Below the pieces are notes generated by a model. The model made no database searches. It was not told where the DNA came from and saw only the letters and a program-made list of their open reading frames with translations. A stretch of DNA of 64,000 bases from Nocardia flavorosea NBRC 108225 (lineage in GTDB: Bacteria; Actinomycetota; Actinomycetes; Mycobacteriales; Mycobacteriaceae), in NCBI RefSeq assembly GCF_001613385.1, contig NZ_BDCG01000012.1, forward strand, positions 531,015-595,014, in the 5' to 3' direction. A program made the position numbers and the translations under genes. Shown here piece by piece: positions 7,797 through 17,245 of this stretch; position 1 is the stretch's first letter; the number at the start of each line of letters is the position of its first letter.

Positions 7797-10397
7797 ATGT
7801 ACCAGGAGCCCACCGCCGAGTCACCGGCGAGCAGCTCGCGCCCCCCTGCCGAGCGTGGCACCGTGGCGGAGCAGGAAGCGGCAGCACACCGCGGTCGCGG
7901 CGGAAACGGGGTGCTCACCGGATACGCCGTCGTCACGCTGGCCGGTGGTGTCGCCGGCCTCTACTGCACGAAACTGCTCGCCGACGCCGGCGCCCGGATC
8001 GTCTTCGCGGAGCCACCGCAGGGTATCGCCCTTCGCCGCCGGACATCCTCGGAGGCAACACCGGAACCCGGTATCGACGGCGCGCTGTTCCAGTTCCTCA
8101 CCGGCGCCGGGCACAGTGTCATCATCGATCGGTCCCGGCCGGACGACCGCGATCTGCTGGACGCACTGCTCGCCGACGCCGACGCGGTCGTCTGGTCGCC
8201 CGGCGGTGACCCCGCCGATGATCCGCGCTTCGCACCGGCGGCCTTACGCGAGCGCCACCCGCATCTCGTGGTCACTACGATCACCCCGTTCGGCCTCGAC
8301 GGCCCGTGGGCCGGACGACCGGCCACCGAATTCACCCTGCAGGCCTGGTCGGGCGGCATCGTCGGACTCGGCCGGGGCGCACCGGAGCGGGCGCCGATCC
8401 ACGTCGGCGGTGAGGTGGGCGAATGGTTCGCCGGCGCCCATGCGGCGGCCGCGACCCTGACCGCCCGGCACCGCGCCCTGCGCACCGGAACCGGTGAACT
8501 GGTCGATCTGTCGATGCTGGAAACCCAGATCCTGGGCCTGTCGTACTATCCGGTGTCGTTCTACGAGACCGTGAACCGGCCGTTCCGCACTCAGCGACGG
8601 CTGAGCCGGCCCGGCGTCGCCACCGCCGCCGACGGACTCATCGCAGTGGGTTGCGGCACCGCGCAACAGTGGTTCGATCTGTGCGTCATGGTGGGTCATC
8701 CGGAATGGATCGACGAGGACCCCACCCCCGCTATCACCGAACGCACCAATGAGAAGGCCGGCGAGATCGACGCCTGGTTCGCCGAACATACGGTGGCCGA
8801 GATACGGGAACTGGCCACGGCATTCCGGATCCCCAACAGTCCCGTGGCCGGCGGCGCCGACGTCACCGAGATCGACCAGCATCGGGCCCGGGAGTTCTTC
8901 ACCGTGAACCCCCGGTCCGGTTTCGTCCAACCGGGACCCCCGTTCCGGACAACCCCCACCCTGCTGCGCGCCCCCGAACCGGCGCCCGCCCTCGGCGAGC
9001 ACACCGGCCACTATCGAAATACAGCGGGTACTGCCCGCGAACACGGTACGAACTCCGCCGTCCACCGGTCGCTCACCGGCACCGCGGACCCGCTTCGTAC
9101 TCGCCGGCGCGGTGCGGACTCCGCTTCCCACCGGGCGCCCACCGGCGCCGGGAATCCGCTTCCGTTCGAGGGACTGCGAGTGCTCGATATGACCACCTTC
9201 TGGGCCGGTCCGTCCTGCACCCACTACCTTGCGTTGCAGGGCGCGGAGGTGATCCATGTGGAATCGGCCCAGCGTCCCGACGGCACCCGGCTCATCGCCG
9301 GTGTCCCGGTGGACGAGGACCGGTGGTGGGAGAAATCCGGGATCTTCTCCGGGCTCAATACGAACAAGCGCGGAATCACCGTCGATTTCCGCACCGATGC
9401 GGGTCGCGAGATCCTGCGCCGCCTCGTCGCATCCTGCGATGTGATCGTGGAGAACTACACCCCGCGGGTGATCGAGCAGATCGGCCTCGACTACGACACC
9501 GTGCGCAGTCTGCGCCCCGACGCGATCATGGTCCGCATGCCGGGGTTCGGGCTCGACGGACCGTGGCGGGACAATCCGGCCTTCGCCTACGTGATCGAGG
9601 ATGCCTCCGGGCTGACCTGGCGTACCGGTTATCCCGATCAGAACCCCGTCGAGCCCTACAGCCTCGGCGACCCGAATGCGGGCGTACATGCGCTGGTCGG
9701 TGTGTTGCTCGCCCTGGAACATCGCAGGCATACGGGCCGGGGCGTGCTCGTGGAGGCGGCCATGGTGGACGCGGCCTTGAACATCACCGCCGAACAGGTC
9801 ATCGAATACTCCGCCTACGGCACACTTCTGGAACGCGAAGGCAACCGGGGGCCGCACGCGGCACCGCAGAATCTGTACCGTGCGGCCGGAGTCGACGAAT
9901 TCGGCCGGTCCGACAACTGGGTCGCCCTGGCCGTCGCAACCGACGAACAGTGGGCAGCACTCACCGCGGCACTGGGTGAGCCGGCGTGGGCGTCGGCACC
10001 CCCGCTTCGTACGGCCGCGGGCCGCCGCGCTCATCACGACGAAATCGACGAGCATCTGTCCGCCTGGTGCGCGGACCGCCCGGCCGGCGAGATCGTCGAC
10101 GTGCTCTGGGCGGCGGGTGTTCCGGTCGCCGAGGTCCGGCAACCGCATCGGCAGATCGAGATTCCCCAGCTCGGCCACCGCAACTTTTTCGAACCGGTCC
10201 CCCATCCGGTCAATCCGACCGCACGCCACAGCACGGTCCCGGCCCGCTTCTCCGCCGGCCCTGCACGCTATCACCGCGCGCATGCTCCGTTGCTGGGGCA
10301 GGACAACGACATGGTGCTGCGCGAACTCGGCTACTCGGCACAGGAGATCGCAACCCTGGAAAAGGACAAAGTGATCGGCGGGTCACCGGGCTTCTGA
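7797..10397 (+). CDS. Twin-domain CaiB/BaiF (family III) CoA-transferase
   Basis: 866 residues holding two complete family III CoA-transferase domains. The N-half (about 38-400) begins LTGYAVVTLAGGVAGLYC; the C-half (about 455-860) begins LPFEGLRVLDMTTFWAGPSC. Family III enzymes move CoA between carboxylates through an Asp in a GDxNxG motif (Asp169 of formyl-CoA transferase). The C-half has LGDPNAGVHA, but the aligned N-half segment reads VGGEVGEWFAG, so only the C-half looks catalytic. The linker around residues 418-452 has two imperfect copies of a 15-residue unit (SAVHRSLTGTADPL and SASHRAPTGAGNPL). It probably activates the pathway substrate as a CoA ester. Whether it is co-transcribed with the upstream genes is unclear. 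Confidence 0.9.
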   Translation: MYQEPTAESPASSSRPPAERGTVAEQEAAAHRGRGGNGVLTGYAVVTLAGGVAGLYCTKLLADAGARIVFAEPPQGIALRRRTSSEATPEPGIDGALFQFLTGAGHSVIIDRSRPDDRDLLDALLADADAVVWSPGGDPADDPRFAPAALRERHPHLVVTTITPFGLDGPWAGRPATEFTLQAWSGGIVGLGRGAPERAPIHVGGEVGEWFAGAHAAAATLTARHRALRTGTGELVDLSMLETQILGLSYYPVSFYETVNRPFRTQRRLSRPGVATAADGLIAVGCGTAQQWFDLCVMVGHPEWIDEDPTPAITERTNEKAGEIDAWFAEHTVAEIRELATAFRIPNSPVAGGADVTEIDQHRAREFFTVNPRSGFVQPGPPFRTTPTLLRAPEPAPALGEHTGHYRNTAGTAREHGTNSAVHRSLTGTADPLRTRRRGADSASHRAPTGAGNPLPFEGLRVLDMTTFWAGPSCTHYLALQGAEVIHVESAQRPDGTRLIAGVPVDEDRWWEKSGIFSGLNTNKRGITVDFRTDAGREILRRLVASCDVIVENYTPRVIEQIGLDYDTVRSLRPDAIMVRMPGFGLDGPWRDNPAFAYVIEDASGLTWRTGYPDQNPVEPYSLGDPNAGVHALVGVLLALEHRRHTGRGVLVEAAMVDAALNITAEQVIEYSAYGTLLEREGNRGPHAAPQNLYRAAGVDEFGRSDNWVALAVATDEQWAALTAALGEPAWASAPPLRTAAGRRAHHDEIDEHLSAWCADRPAGEIVDVLWAAGVPVAEVRQPHRQIEIPQLGHRNFFEPVPHPVNPTARHSTVPARFSAGPARYHRAHAPLLGQDNDMVLRELGYSAQEIATLEKDKVIGGSPGF

Positions 10398-10402
10398 TCC
10401 AA

Positions 10403-10438
10403 TTGACAACATGCTGTCATATTGACAGAATGTTGTCA
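10403..10438 (+). promoter_or_regulatory. Promoter with two palindromic operators for the DJ-1/MarR operon
   Basis: Two 16-bp palindromes of form TGACA-N6-TGTCA lie at 10404-10419 and 10423-10438, 19 bp apart. TTGACA at 10403-10408 and CAGAAT at 10426-10431 are 17 bp apart and form a good -35/-10 pair overlapping both palindromes. The predicted start of transcription falls on or next to the ATG at 10438, implying a leaderless mRNA. The MarR protein of this operon is the obvious candidate ligand. Confidence 0.65.
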
Positions 10439-11073
10439 TGCTTACGGAAACCGTGCACCTGGCCGTCTACGACACCCTCGCGGACTGGGAGGTCGGCGCG
10501 GCCACCGCACATATCAACAACGGCAACTGGCACCGCGAACCCGGCCGGTACCGCATCCGCACGGTCGGTGCCGGCACCGAACCGGTCACCACCATGGGCG
10601 GAATGCGGATCCTGCCCGACCTCACCCTGGCCGATCTGTCTCCCACCGACAGCGCCATGCTCATCCTGCCCGGCGCCGACGGCTGGGACAGCGGCGAACT
10701 GGACGCCTTCGCGGACAAAGCCCGCCAGTTCACCGCCGCCGGAGTACCGGTCGCGGCGATCTGCGGCGCCACGTTCGGACTCGCCGCGGCCGGACTGCTC
10801 GACGACCGCGCACACACCAGCAATATCGCCGAATATCTCTCCGCCAGCGGCTATTCCGGCGGCGGCCACTACACCGATGCACCGGCCGTCACCGGCCGCG
10901 GCGTGATCACCGCCAACTCGACCGCACCGTTCGAATTCGCCCGCGAAGTACTCGCCGCCCTGGACATCTACGAACCCGCCGTACTCGACGGCTGGTACCG
11001 GCTGTTCGGCCAGGGCGATCCGGCCGGCTACGCGGTTCTGGCGGAATACGAGGCCCGGCAGGCCGCGAGCTGA
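10438..11073 (+). CDS. DJ-1/PfpI-family (class I glutamine amidotransferase-like) protein
   Basis: 211 residues. The fold opens with VHLAVYDTLADWE and carries the nucleophile elbow AAICGATFGLA (Cys near residue 104), typical of DJ-1/PfpI proteins. These act as proteases, glyoxalases, isonitrile hydratases or transcription cofactors, and the substrate here is unknown. It starts directly at the end of a double palindrome and probably has no 5' leader. A marR gene follows after 14 bases, so the pair looks like a self-regulated stress or detoxification unit. Confidence 0.88.
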   Translation: MLTETVHLAVYDTLADWEVGAATAHINNGNWHREPGRYRIRTVGAGTEPVTTMGGMRILPDLTLADLSPTDSAMLILPGADGWDSGELDAFADKARQFTAAGVPVAAICGATFGLAAAGLLDDRAHTSNIAEYLSASGYSGGGHYTDAPAVTGRGVITANSTAPFEFAREVLAALDIYEPAVLDGWYRLFGQGDPAGYAVLAEYEARQAAS

Positions 11074-11087
11074 CGCCGGCGCCCGCG

Positions 11088-11546
11088 ATGGAGAACTCCG
11101 CACAGCAGTTGTTCAGCACCGCCGCCATCACCTCGTTCCGGCTCAACGGTCAGTTCCTCGCCCTCGCCGAGAAGCTGGCCGAGCCCGCCGGACTCACCGC
11201 CGCCTGGTGGCAGGTTCTCGGCGCCGTCCTGCACGAACCGCTACCGGTGGCCGGTATCGCTCGCACCATGGGCGTGACCCGCCAGAGCGTACAGCGCATC
11301 GCGGACCTGCTCGTGACCCGCGGCCTCGCCGAATACCGGCCCAATCCGGCACATCGGCGCGCGAAACTCGTGGCCGTTACCGCTGAGGGACAGGCGGCTA
11401 TAGACCGTCTCGGCCCGCGTCACAGCGAGTTCGCCGCTCGCCTCGCGAAACAGGTGGGTGCGGAACGGCTGACCGAGATCGTCCAGGCCCTCGCCGAACT
11501 GTCGGCCGCCGTCGACGGTATCGAAGGCGCCGGCGAATCGGATTAG
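11088..11546 (+). CDS. MarR-family transcriptional regulator
   Basis: 152 residues from ATG at 11088. The winged helix-turn-helix is clear: LTAAWWQVLGAVL, PLPVAGIARTMGVTRQSVQR, then the wing YRPNPAHRRAKLVAVTAEG. MarR proteins bind palindromes as dimers and release them on binding small phenolic or oxidised ligands. It lies 14 bases after the DJ-1 gene in the same direction, and the palindromes at 10404-10438 are its probable operator. The open frame upstream overlaps the DJ-1 gene and is not coding. Confidence 0.9.
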   Translation: MENSAQQLFSTAAITSFRLNGQFLALAEKLAEPAGLTAAWWQVLGAVLHEPLPVAGIARTMGVTRQSVQRIADLLVTRGLAEYRPNPAHRRAKLVAVTAEGQAAIDRLGPRHSEFAARLAKQVGAERLTEIVQALAELSAAVDGIEGAGESD

Positions 11547-11559
11547 CCCGCTCCGGCGG

Positions 11560-11581
11560 CACCGGGCCCCCGGACCCGGTG
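11560..11581 (+). terminator. Hairpin after marR
   Basis: Stem CACCGGG/CCCGGTG with an 8-base loop, 14 bases after the marR stop. There is no U-tract, as is common in actinobacteria. The rest of the gap to 11844 shows nothing recognisable. Confidence 0.4.
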
Positions 11582-11844
11582 GCTGCGTCGGTGGCGACCC
11601 AGACGCCCAGGGCCGCCACGGTATCGATATACCGAGTCGACGACGGCGAACTTGCGGTAGCGGAGTGCAGCCCGGTGTCTGCGCACCGCGCGACACCGCA
11701 CCGCGCATTCGCGAACTATTCGCCCGCTGCACGGCCGGGTGCCGGCCATCCTGGGCCCTTCAGCGGTTCGATGCTGTAGGGCCGCGGACCGAACGGCACA
11801 GCCCGGTCAGGGCGCACGGCCTGCCGCCGGCGGCCGGTCCTCGT

Positions 11845-12600
11845 TCAGATACCGGCAATCCGGCGCACGATCGGCAGGGGCAGCACCTTCATCGCGTAAC
11901 CGAACGGAACCCATGGCCACGCCGGGGTGTAGGCCTTGAACCGGCGCTTTTCGATCGCCGACACCATGGAACGCACACCGGTCCGGGTATCGACCAGGAG
12001 TTTCGGCGGATGGGCTGCCTTCTCGTTCATCTCCGAAGCGATATAGCCCGGGAAGATGATGGAGACGTCCACCCCCGGAACACCTTCCGCGGCAATACCT
12101 TCGGCCATCGCCGCCACTCCGGCTTTACTCGCCGCGTAACTGGTCATCGTCTTGGGCATCCCGCGTAGCGCGGAAATCGAGGAGATCACCACGAGATGAC
12201 CGCCGCTCTGCGCCCGGAAAATCTTCATGGCGGCTTCCATCTGTGCCATGGCGCCGAGGAAGTTGGTGATCGCGGTCTGCCGGTTGGGCCGGTCACCGCC
12301 CTTCCCGAAGGGCACGCCTTTTCCGAGGCCGGCATTGACGATCACCCGGTCCAGGCGGCCGAACTCGGCAGCGAACTCGTCGAAGACCCGCGGCACGGCA
12401 TCGAAATCGGTGACGTCCAGGGCCGCCGTCCGGACCCGGACCGCTGGATGAACACCCGCGATCTCGGCGGCGAGTTCGTCGAGCCGGTCGGTCCGGCGGG
12501 CACACAGGGCCAGGTCGTAGCCGAGCGCGGCGAACTGGCGCGCCATCTCGGCGCCCAGACCGGAACTGGCGCCGGTGATGAGAATCGAACCTGTAGCCAT
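11845..12600 (-). CDS. SDR-family NAD(P)-dependent oxidoreductase
   Basis: 251 residues of classical short-chain dehydrogenase type. It has the cofactor motif TGASSGLG (residues 9-16), NAG in VIVNAGLG, the catalytic Ser in VISSISA, and YAASK with the catalytic Tyr and Lys. The C-terminal tail is basic and hydrophobic (AYTPAWPWVPFGYAMKVLPL), as in mycobacterial SDRs that act on lipophilic substrates. It stands alone between long non-coding stretches, so no pathway can be assigned. AGGAG stands about 10 bases before the ATG. Confidence 0.9.
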   Translation of the reverse strand: MATGSILITGASSGLGAEMARQFAALGYDLALCARRTDRLDELAAEIAGVHPAVRVRTAALDVTDFDAVPRVFDEFAAEFGRLDRVIVNAGLGKGVPFGKGGDRPNRQTAITNFLGAMAQMEAAMKIFRAQSGGHLVVISSISALRGMPKTMTSYAASKAGVAAMAEGIAAEGVPGVDVSIIFPGYIASEMNEKAAHPPKLLVDTRTGVRSMVSAIEKRRFKAYTPAWPWVPFGYAMKVLPLPIVRRIAGI

Positions 12601-13341
12601 GGTGGTGCATCTCCTGAGGTCGGCCGTACCGGTGACGGCGCGGCGGTGGTCGGCAGGTCCGAGCGTAGTTCGCTACGGTCGCCCGGCTCGCCCGGAACCG
12701 CGCATATCGGCGTGGACACAGCGGTAGGCATCATGCCCCGGCAAGCCCGGCCGTCGGCGATTGCGGCCAGGTACGTGACGGCCTGTGCGGCGGCGGGACT
12801 CGCATGCCCCGTCCGGCCGAGCGGCCGGTGAAAGCGGACAAGTATCGAGCGGCCGGTCGCCGTGCGCTGCGTGGCCGCCTCGCGCCCGGGAATCAGCTGT
12901 GCGGCCGGGGAACACGGCCCGCCCGGCTGCGGCGCTCCGTCGACGATCGCCTCGCGGCTGACGCCGAGTAGCACTCGGGGGCGGCAGGACACCCTGTCTA
13001 CGCGGCCGGAGTGCGCACCGCCTCGGGGCCCGGCGTGGCTTCGACGGCCGTGCACCGGCCGGAGCCGACCGTGCCGACCGGCAATACCGATCGGTCGTGC
13101 GCGGTAGTTGCCGCCCGGCACCCACCGGCCCGCCCGGCAGGCGCCGGTGACGCTCCGGCTGCTGGTGCCGACGCGGTCGGCGGTGACGCCCCGGCCGGTG
13201 TGGGCGGACGGCCCCGGCCGGAAGCCGGACGGCCGCCCCGGCACGGAACGGCATGCGGTCGCCGGCGACGCGAAACCCAGCGCTCAATTCTCCGGGTTCG
13301 CACCGTCTTCATATAAGCCCCCGCCCCTCCGAAGGACTGCT
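12601..13341. other. Intergenic region, no gene seen
   Basis: 741 bases between divergent SDR and alpha/beta hydrolase genes. The open frames here have arginine/proline-rich, unnatural translations. No promoter, repeat or RNA structure stood out. Confidence 0.45.
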
Positions 13342-14223
13342 ATGACCGATATGGAAACCCGCACGCTGGCCGCCTCCGGCGCGACCCTCACCTACGATAT
13401 CCGCGGTGACCTGCACGGACGTGAACTCACGCCGCTACTGATGGTGGGCTCTCCCATGGACGCGACCGGTTTCGGCACCCTGGCGGAATACTTCACCGAC
13501 CGGCCCGTCGTGACCTACGACCCGCGCGGTATCGGCCGCAGCATCCGCGACGACGGCACCACCTCCGGTACCCCCGAGGAACACGCGGACGATATCCGGC
13601 GCATCATCGAAGCGCTGGCGACCGGACCGGTGGACATCCTCGGCAGTAGCGGCGGCGCGGTCAACGCGCTCACCCTGGTGGCCCGGCACGGCGAACTGGT
13701 GCGCACACTGGTCGCCCACGAACCGCCGACGGTCCAGTTCCTGCCCGACCGCGACCGGATACTCGCCGTCGCCACCGATATCACCGCCACCTATCAACGG
13801 GCCGGGCTCGGCCCCGCCATGGCGAAATTCATCACCCTCATCTCGCACCGCGGCGCGCTCCCCGCCGACTACACCGACCGGCCCGCCCCCGATCCCGCCC
13901 AGTTCGGTCTCCCCGTCGCCGACGACGGCTCCCGCGACGACCCGATGGTGGGCCCGCATCTGCTGTCCTGCTGCGGCCACGAACACGATCCCGCAGCACT
14001 CGCCGCAGCACCCACCCGCATTGTGCTCGGTACGGGCCGCGCCTCGGCCGGCGAACTGTGTGCCCGCGCCGCTATCGCCTTCGCCGCTGCCCTAGACCGC
14101 GAGGCCGTCGTCTTCCCGGGTGGGCACGCGGGTTTCACCGGGGGCGAATTCGGGATGACCGGCGAGCCCGAGGCATTCGCCGCCGTCCTGCGCGAGATTC
14201 TGGATCGCCCCGGAACCTCCTGA
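13342..14223 (+). CDS. Alpha/beta-fold hydrolase
   Basis: 293 residues from ATG at 13342, with GAAGGA five bases upstream. Visible elements are the oxyanion-hole strand LMVGSPMDATGF, YDPRGIGRS, the nucleophile elbow LGSSGGAVNAL (Ser near residue 100), and a C-terminal GGHAGF supplying the catalytic His. This architecture covers esterases, lactonases and related hydrolases; the substrate is unknown. The frame is open further upstream, but that part is low-quality sequence without homologous look. No co-directional neighbours. Confidence 0.87.
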   Translation: MTDMETRTLAASGATLTYDIRGDLHGRELTPLLMVGSPMDATGFGTLAEYFTDRPVVTYDPRGIGRSIRDDGTTSGTPEEHADDIRRIIEALATGPVDILGSSGGAVNALTLVARHGELVRTLVAHEPPTVQFLPDRDRILAVATDITATYQRAGLGPAMAKFITLISHRGALPADYTDRPAPDPAQFGLPVADDGSRDDPMVGPHLLSCCGHEHDPAALAAAPTRIVLGTGRASAGELCARAAIAFAAALDREAVVFPGGHAGFTGGEFGMTGEPEAFAAVLREILDRPGTS

Positions 14224-14423
14224 ACCGAGCGCCCACCGGTCGGCGGCCGGAGTCGGTGTCGATGGCGGCACCGGCCGCCGGTACTGCTCGTCGACAACCC
14301 CGCGACCCGTTCGCCCATACCTCGAGGCAACGCCCCGGACAGTTCGACTGTATGCAACCATGGCCGGTAGCCTGCCGGGACGGCATCCGCTGCCGGGTTG
14401 CTCGATGTCCGGCCATCGACCGG

Positions 14424-16877
14424 TCAGCGAGCCGCCTGGATATGGGGAGCCGCCGGAGTCACGAACGGGGCGAGTGCACGCTGGATCTGCTGATGCGACA
14501 ATCGGCTGTGCCGTCGCCCTGGAAGCCCCTCCTCCGGCGCTCCGGCGGCCGCCCGGCATCGGTCCGGTTCCGTCGAAGCCGGATCGGATGCGAACTGTTC
14601 ACCGGTGAGGTCGAGCGCCGCCAGCCGGTTCCCGGTCCTGGCCTCGTACACATCGAGCCGGTATGCCATCGCGAACAGGTTCAGCGTCCGCCCGACCGGA
14701 TGGCCGGGCGCGGGCGAGTACTGGCAGGTCCGTACCAGGTCTCCGAGCCTGCCCTCCGATACACAGGCCACCAGCTGCACCGACCGTGCGTCGACGGGAT
14801 GCCACACCGCGGATGGGCCGAACGCAGTGATCTCGGAAAGCCCGCCGGCCAGATGCACAGGACTCGATCCGCTGGCCGTATACGGCGCGGCGACCGTCGT
14901 ACCGCCCCCGCCATGGCACACCGCCCCGTATTCCGCCACCTCGAACCGGGCGAACCCGGACGCCGCGAACACGGTGCCTGCCACCACTGCCAAAACCGCC
15001 GCTGCCGCCCCGACCGCCGCGGCGTACCGCGCACCGCGGCCACCGCCGGCGTTCTCCCCCGTGTTCCCGGCTACGGCCCCCGGCACGGGCTGTCCCGACC
15101 CCGGCCGCCCCGATGCCCGCAGGCCGTGACCCGGTTGCGGATGGCCCGGCAGCCACGGACTGCCTGCCGAACACGCCACCGTTCGGCGCTCTCGCCTACT
15201 GACCGGAGCCTGCCGAATACCGGTGAGCCGACGCCGGACACCTACCGCGACCTGGGTGAATCCGCGCGCTCCGTGTCCGGGAGTTCCGGGCGCCGGCTGT
15301 TGCGCCGGACCGCCGATCGTCACGCCCACAGGACGTTCTTCCCCGCCGGTTCGAAGTTTTTCCGCCGAAGCTTCCCCATTCAGCGACGTGCTGGAAACGC
15401 TCGGGCGCGGAGCATCTTCCGCTCCTCCTACGGCGGTCCGGAGTAGCCTGCCGCGCAGGCCGCGCATCCACACCGCGCTTGTCGTCCGCCCGGACCGGGT
15501 ATCGGCTGCCGCGGATCGGGACGTCCGATCCGAAACCCGCTCCGCCGACCGCAAAGGAGAATACGACAAGGGCTTCGCCTCCGGCAGTGACCGCGATGCC
15601 CTCGCCGCCGCACCGCGCCGCGCATCCGATTGCCGCACTGCCTTTCCCGTCCGGCGGCCCGCCACAACCCCATCCGCCGGGTCTTTCGCCGAACAGTCCT
15701 GCGGTGAGAACACCTCGGACACCGGTGCACTCGGACGCCCCGAACCGGACTCGCCGGGAATCTCCGTATTCTCCTGCGCTCCCGGCCGGCCGGGAGCCGC
15801 CGACCGCCCCGCCGAATTGCTCCCCACGACATCCGCGTCCGTATCCGACCCGTCGAACTCGGTCGCCCCGCGCGCACCGAACCGGCTCATGGAGGCATCC
15901 GAATGGTCGTGCCGCGGAGCAGGAGCCATATGGACACGGTCGTCAGATGCGTCCGGCAGCGCATCTGTACCACCGGATGCCGGTTCCCGATCGGCCGGAT
16001 AACTCACGGCGGTGCCGTGAACTGCACGTTCTTCAGGGAGCCCGGAGGCAACGGGGTTCAGCACGGCGTCGGCGCGTTCCGCCTGCTCATAGGCTCCGCC
16101 GCCGACCGGCCCAGGAAACGCGGTATGCGGCTGGGCCGCTCGACGGCGTGTTCCTCCGAACAGCGCAAGTCCTGTTTTCCGCAGCCGGCCTGCCGAATCC
16201 GTCGGCGTGGGCGTGGGCGTACCGATCAGGGTGCCGGCCGCCGTGATCACGAATCCTTCGGCCGCCATCTCCTCTGGATCCGGCACGGACAGCGGCACTC
16301 CGAGCGCCGAAAACGCTTGGGCGATATCGGTGGCACGCACGCACTCCGGCCGGTCGGGCGGGCGCTGAAAATACTCGGTGAATCCCGTCGACTGCCCGAT
16401 CCGGACCATGATCGTTTCTTCGCCCGGCTCCTGCGGCGGCCTGGTCCAGCTGATGCGCGATCCGGTTTTCGGGATGAGGACCACGAGCACATCGATCCGA
16501 TCGGGCACACCGGCCCGGCCGAATATCGCTGCCAGTTCGGCTCGCTGCCGCCGGGCCCGTTGCAGCGGATTGACGGCCCCGGATCCTGTGCGCAGATCCG
16601 CGGCGCGCTCACCGACACACCATCGACCGGCCGATGGTGTGTCGAGTGCGCCGTGCTGGACCGATCCGAAATCCGCCAGTAGCACCAGAGTGCACCCGTA
16701 CGGCGTCCAGATCAGGAGGTCCGCCGTTGTAGTCGAGCGGCGACGTGGCCGCGGCAACGGACAACCGAGCAGGGCGATACCGCCGATACGCTCGGAACCC
16801 GCGCCCCAGTCACCGATCAGCCGGAGCACGAAGCGCTGCACGCTGGACAATTCGGCACTCTGCACGCGTACAATCAC
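14424..16877 (-). CDS. NERD-like membrane protein with long disordered middle
   Basis: 817 residues if it starts at GTG 16877. Residues 1-160 resemble the nuclease-related NERD domain (DLLIWTPYGCTLV at about 53-65). The usual E-x-K of the nuclease site is not visible because the aligned segment reads LLADFGS, so catalysis is doubtful. A roughly 400-residue Ser/Pro/Arg/Gly-rich disordered region follows, then one transmembrane helix near 612-636 (YAAAVGAAAAVLAVVAG). The C-terminal extracytoplasmic domain of about 170 residues contains three to four Cys. The start is uncertain because the frame is open to 17039. A perfect 11-bp inverted repeat sits just upstream. Function unknown. Confidence 0.7.
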   Translation of the reverse strand: MIVRVQSAELSSVQRFVLRLIGDWGAGSERIGGIALLGCPLPRPRRRSTTTADLLIWTPYGCTLVLLADFGSVQHGALDTPSAGRWCVGERAADLRTGSGAVNPLQRARRQRAELAAIFGRAGVPDRIDVLVVLIPKTGSRISWTRPPQEPGEETIMVRIGQSTGFTEYFQRPPDRPECVRATDIAQAFSALGVPLSVPDPEEMAAEGFVITAAGTLIGTPTPTPTDSAGRLRKTGLALFGGTRRRAAQPHTAFPGPVGGGAYEQAERADAVLNPVASGLPEERAVHGTAVSYPADREPASGGTDALPDASDDRVHMAPAPRHDHSDASMSRFGARGATEFDGSDTDADVVGSNSAGRSAAPGRPGAQENTEIPGESGSGRPSAPVSEVFSPQDCSAKDPADGVVAGRRTGKAVRQSDARRGAAARASRSLPEAKPLSYSPLRSAERVSDRTSRSAAADTRSGRTTSAVWMRGLRGRLLRTAVGGAEDAPRPSVSSTSLNGEASAEKLRTGGEERPVGVTIGGPAQQPAPGTPGHGARGFTQVAVGVRRRLTGIRQAPVSRRERRTVACSAGSPWLPGHPQPGHGLRASGRPGSGQPVPGAVAGNTGENAGGGRGARYAAAVGAAAAVLAVVAGTVFAASGFARFEVAEYGAVCHGGGGTTVAAPYTASGSSPVHLAGGLSEITAFGPSAVWHPVDARSVQLVACVSEGRLGDLVRTCQYSPAPGHPVGRTLNLFAMAYRLDVYEARTGNRLAALDLTGEQFASDPASTEPDRCRAAAGAPEEGLPGRRHSRLSHQQIQRALAPFVTPAAPHIQAAR

Positions 16878-17245
16878 GGCAACCCCTACTTCGGTGACCA
16901 CGAAACCCACGCACACCACACCGGCGCCAGGGGACGGTCTAATCCCCTGGCGCACAACATGTTTGGCTGCGCCGTCGTCAATGGTAGCAATCCGCGGCAC
17001 GGCACACGAGTGGCTGCGCCCGCACGCACGCGTACGCATTCGTGCATATCAGCGGAGGCCGAAGCGGGCCGGCGGAGTACGTCCCCCGACGGACACGCCC
17101 GGCTTTGATCAACACAGCCCGGGCCACCGGCACGCGCGGTACGTTTTATGCACCAGAGCCGATCTGGTAGTGCGGCCGGCCATCGGTGGTGCCGATGCGG
17201 TGAACCGCACGCGGTTGCCCGTGGCCGCTTCGAGGAGAACGTCGT
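16878..17245. other. Divergent intergenic region with an 11-bp perfect inverted repeat
   Basis: 368 bases between the NERD-like gene and the symporter gene. At 16924-16953 GCGCCAGGGGA and TCCCCTGGCGC form a perfect stem with loop CGGTCTAA. It is either an operator for one of the two genes or a hairpin in the minus-strand leader, 47 bases before the NERD start. GAGGAG before 17246 is the symporter ribosome binding site. Confidence 0.5.

Noticed and set aside
8244..10283. 679-codon minus-strand frame opposite the CoA-transferase gene
   Set aside because: Shadow of the real gene; no recognisable domain.
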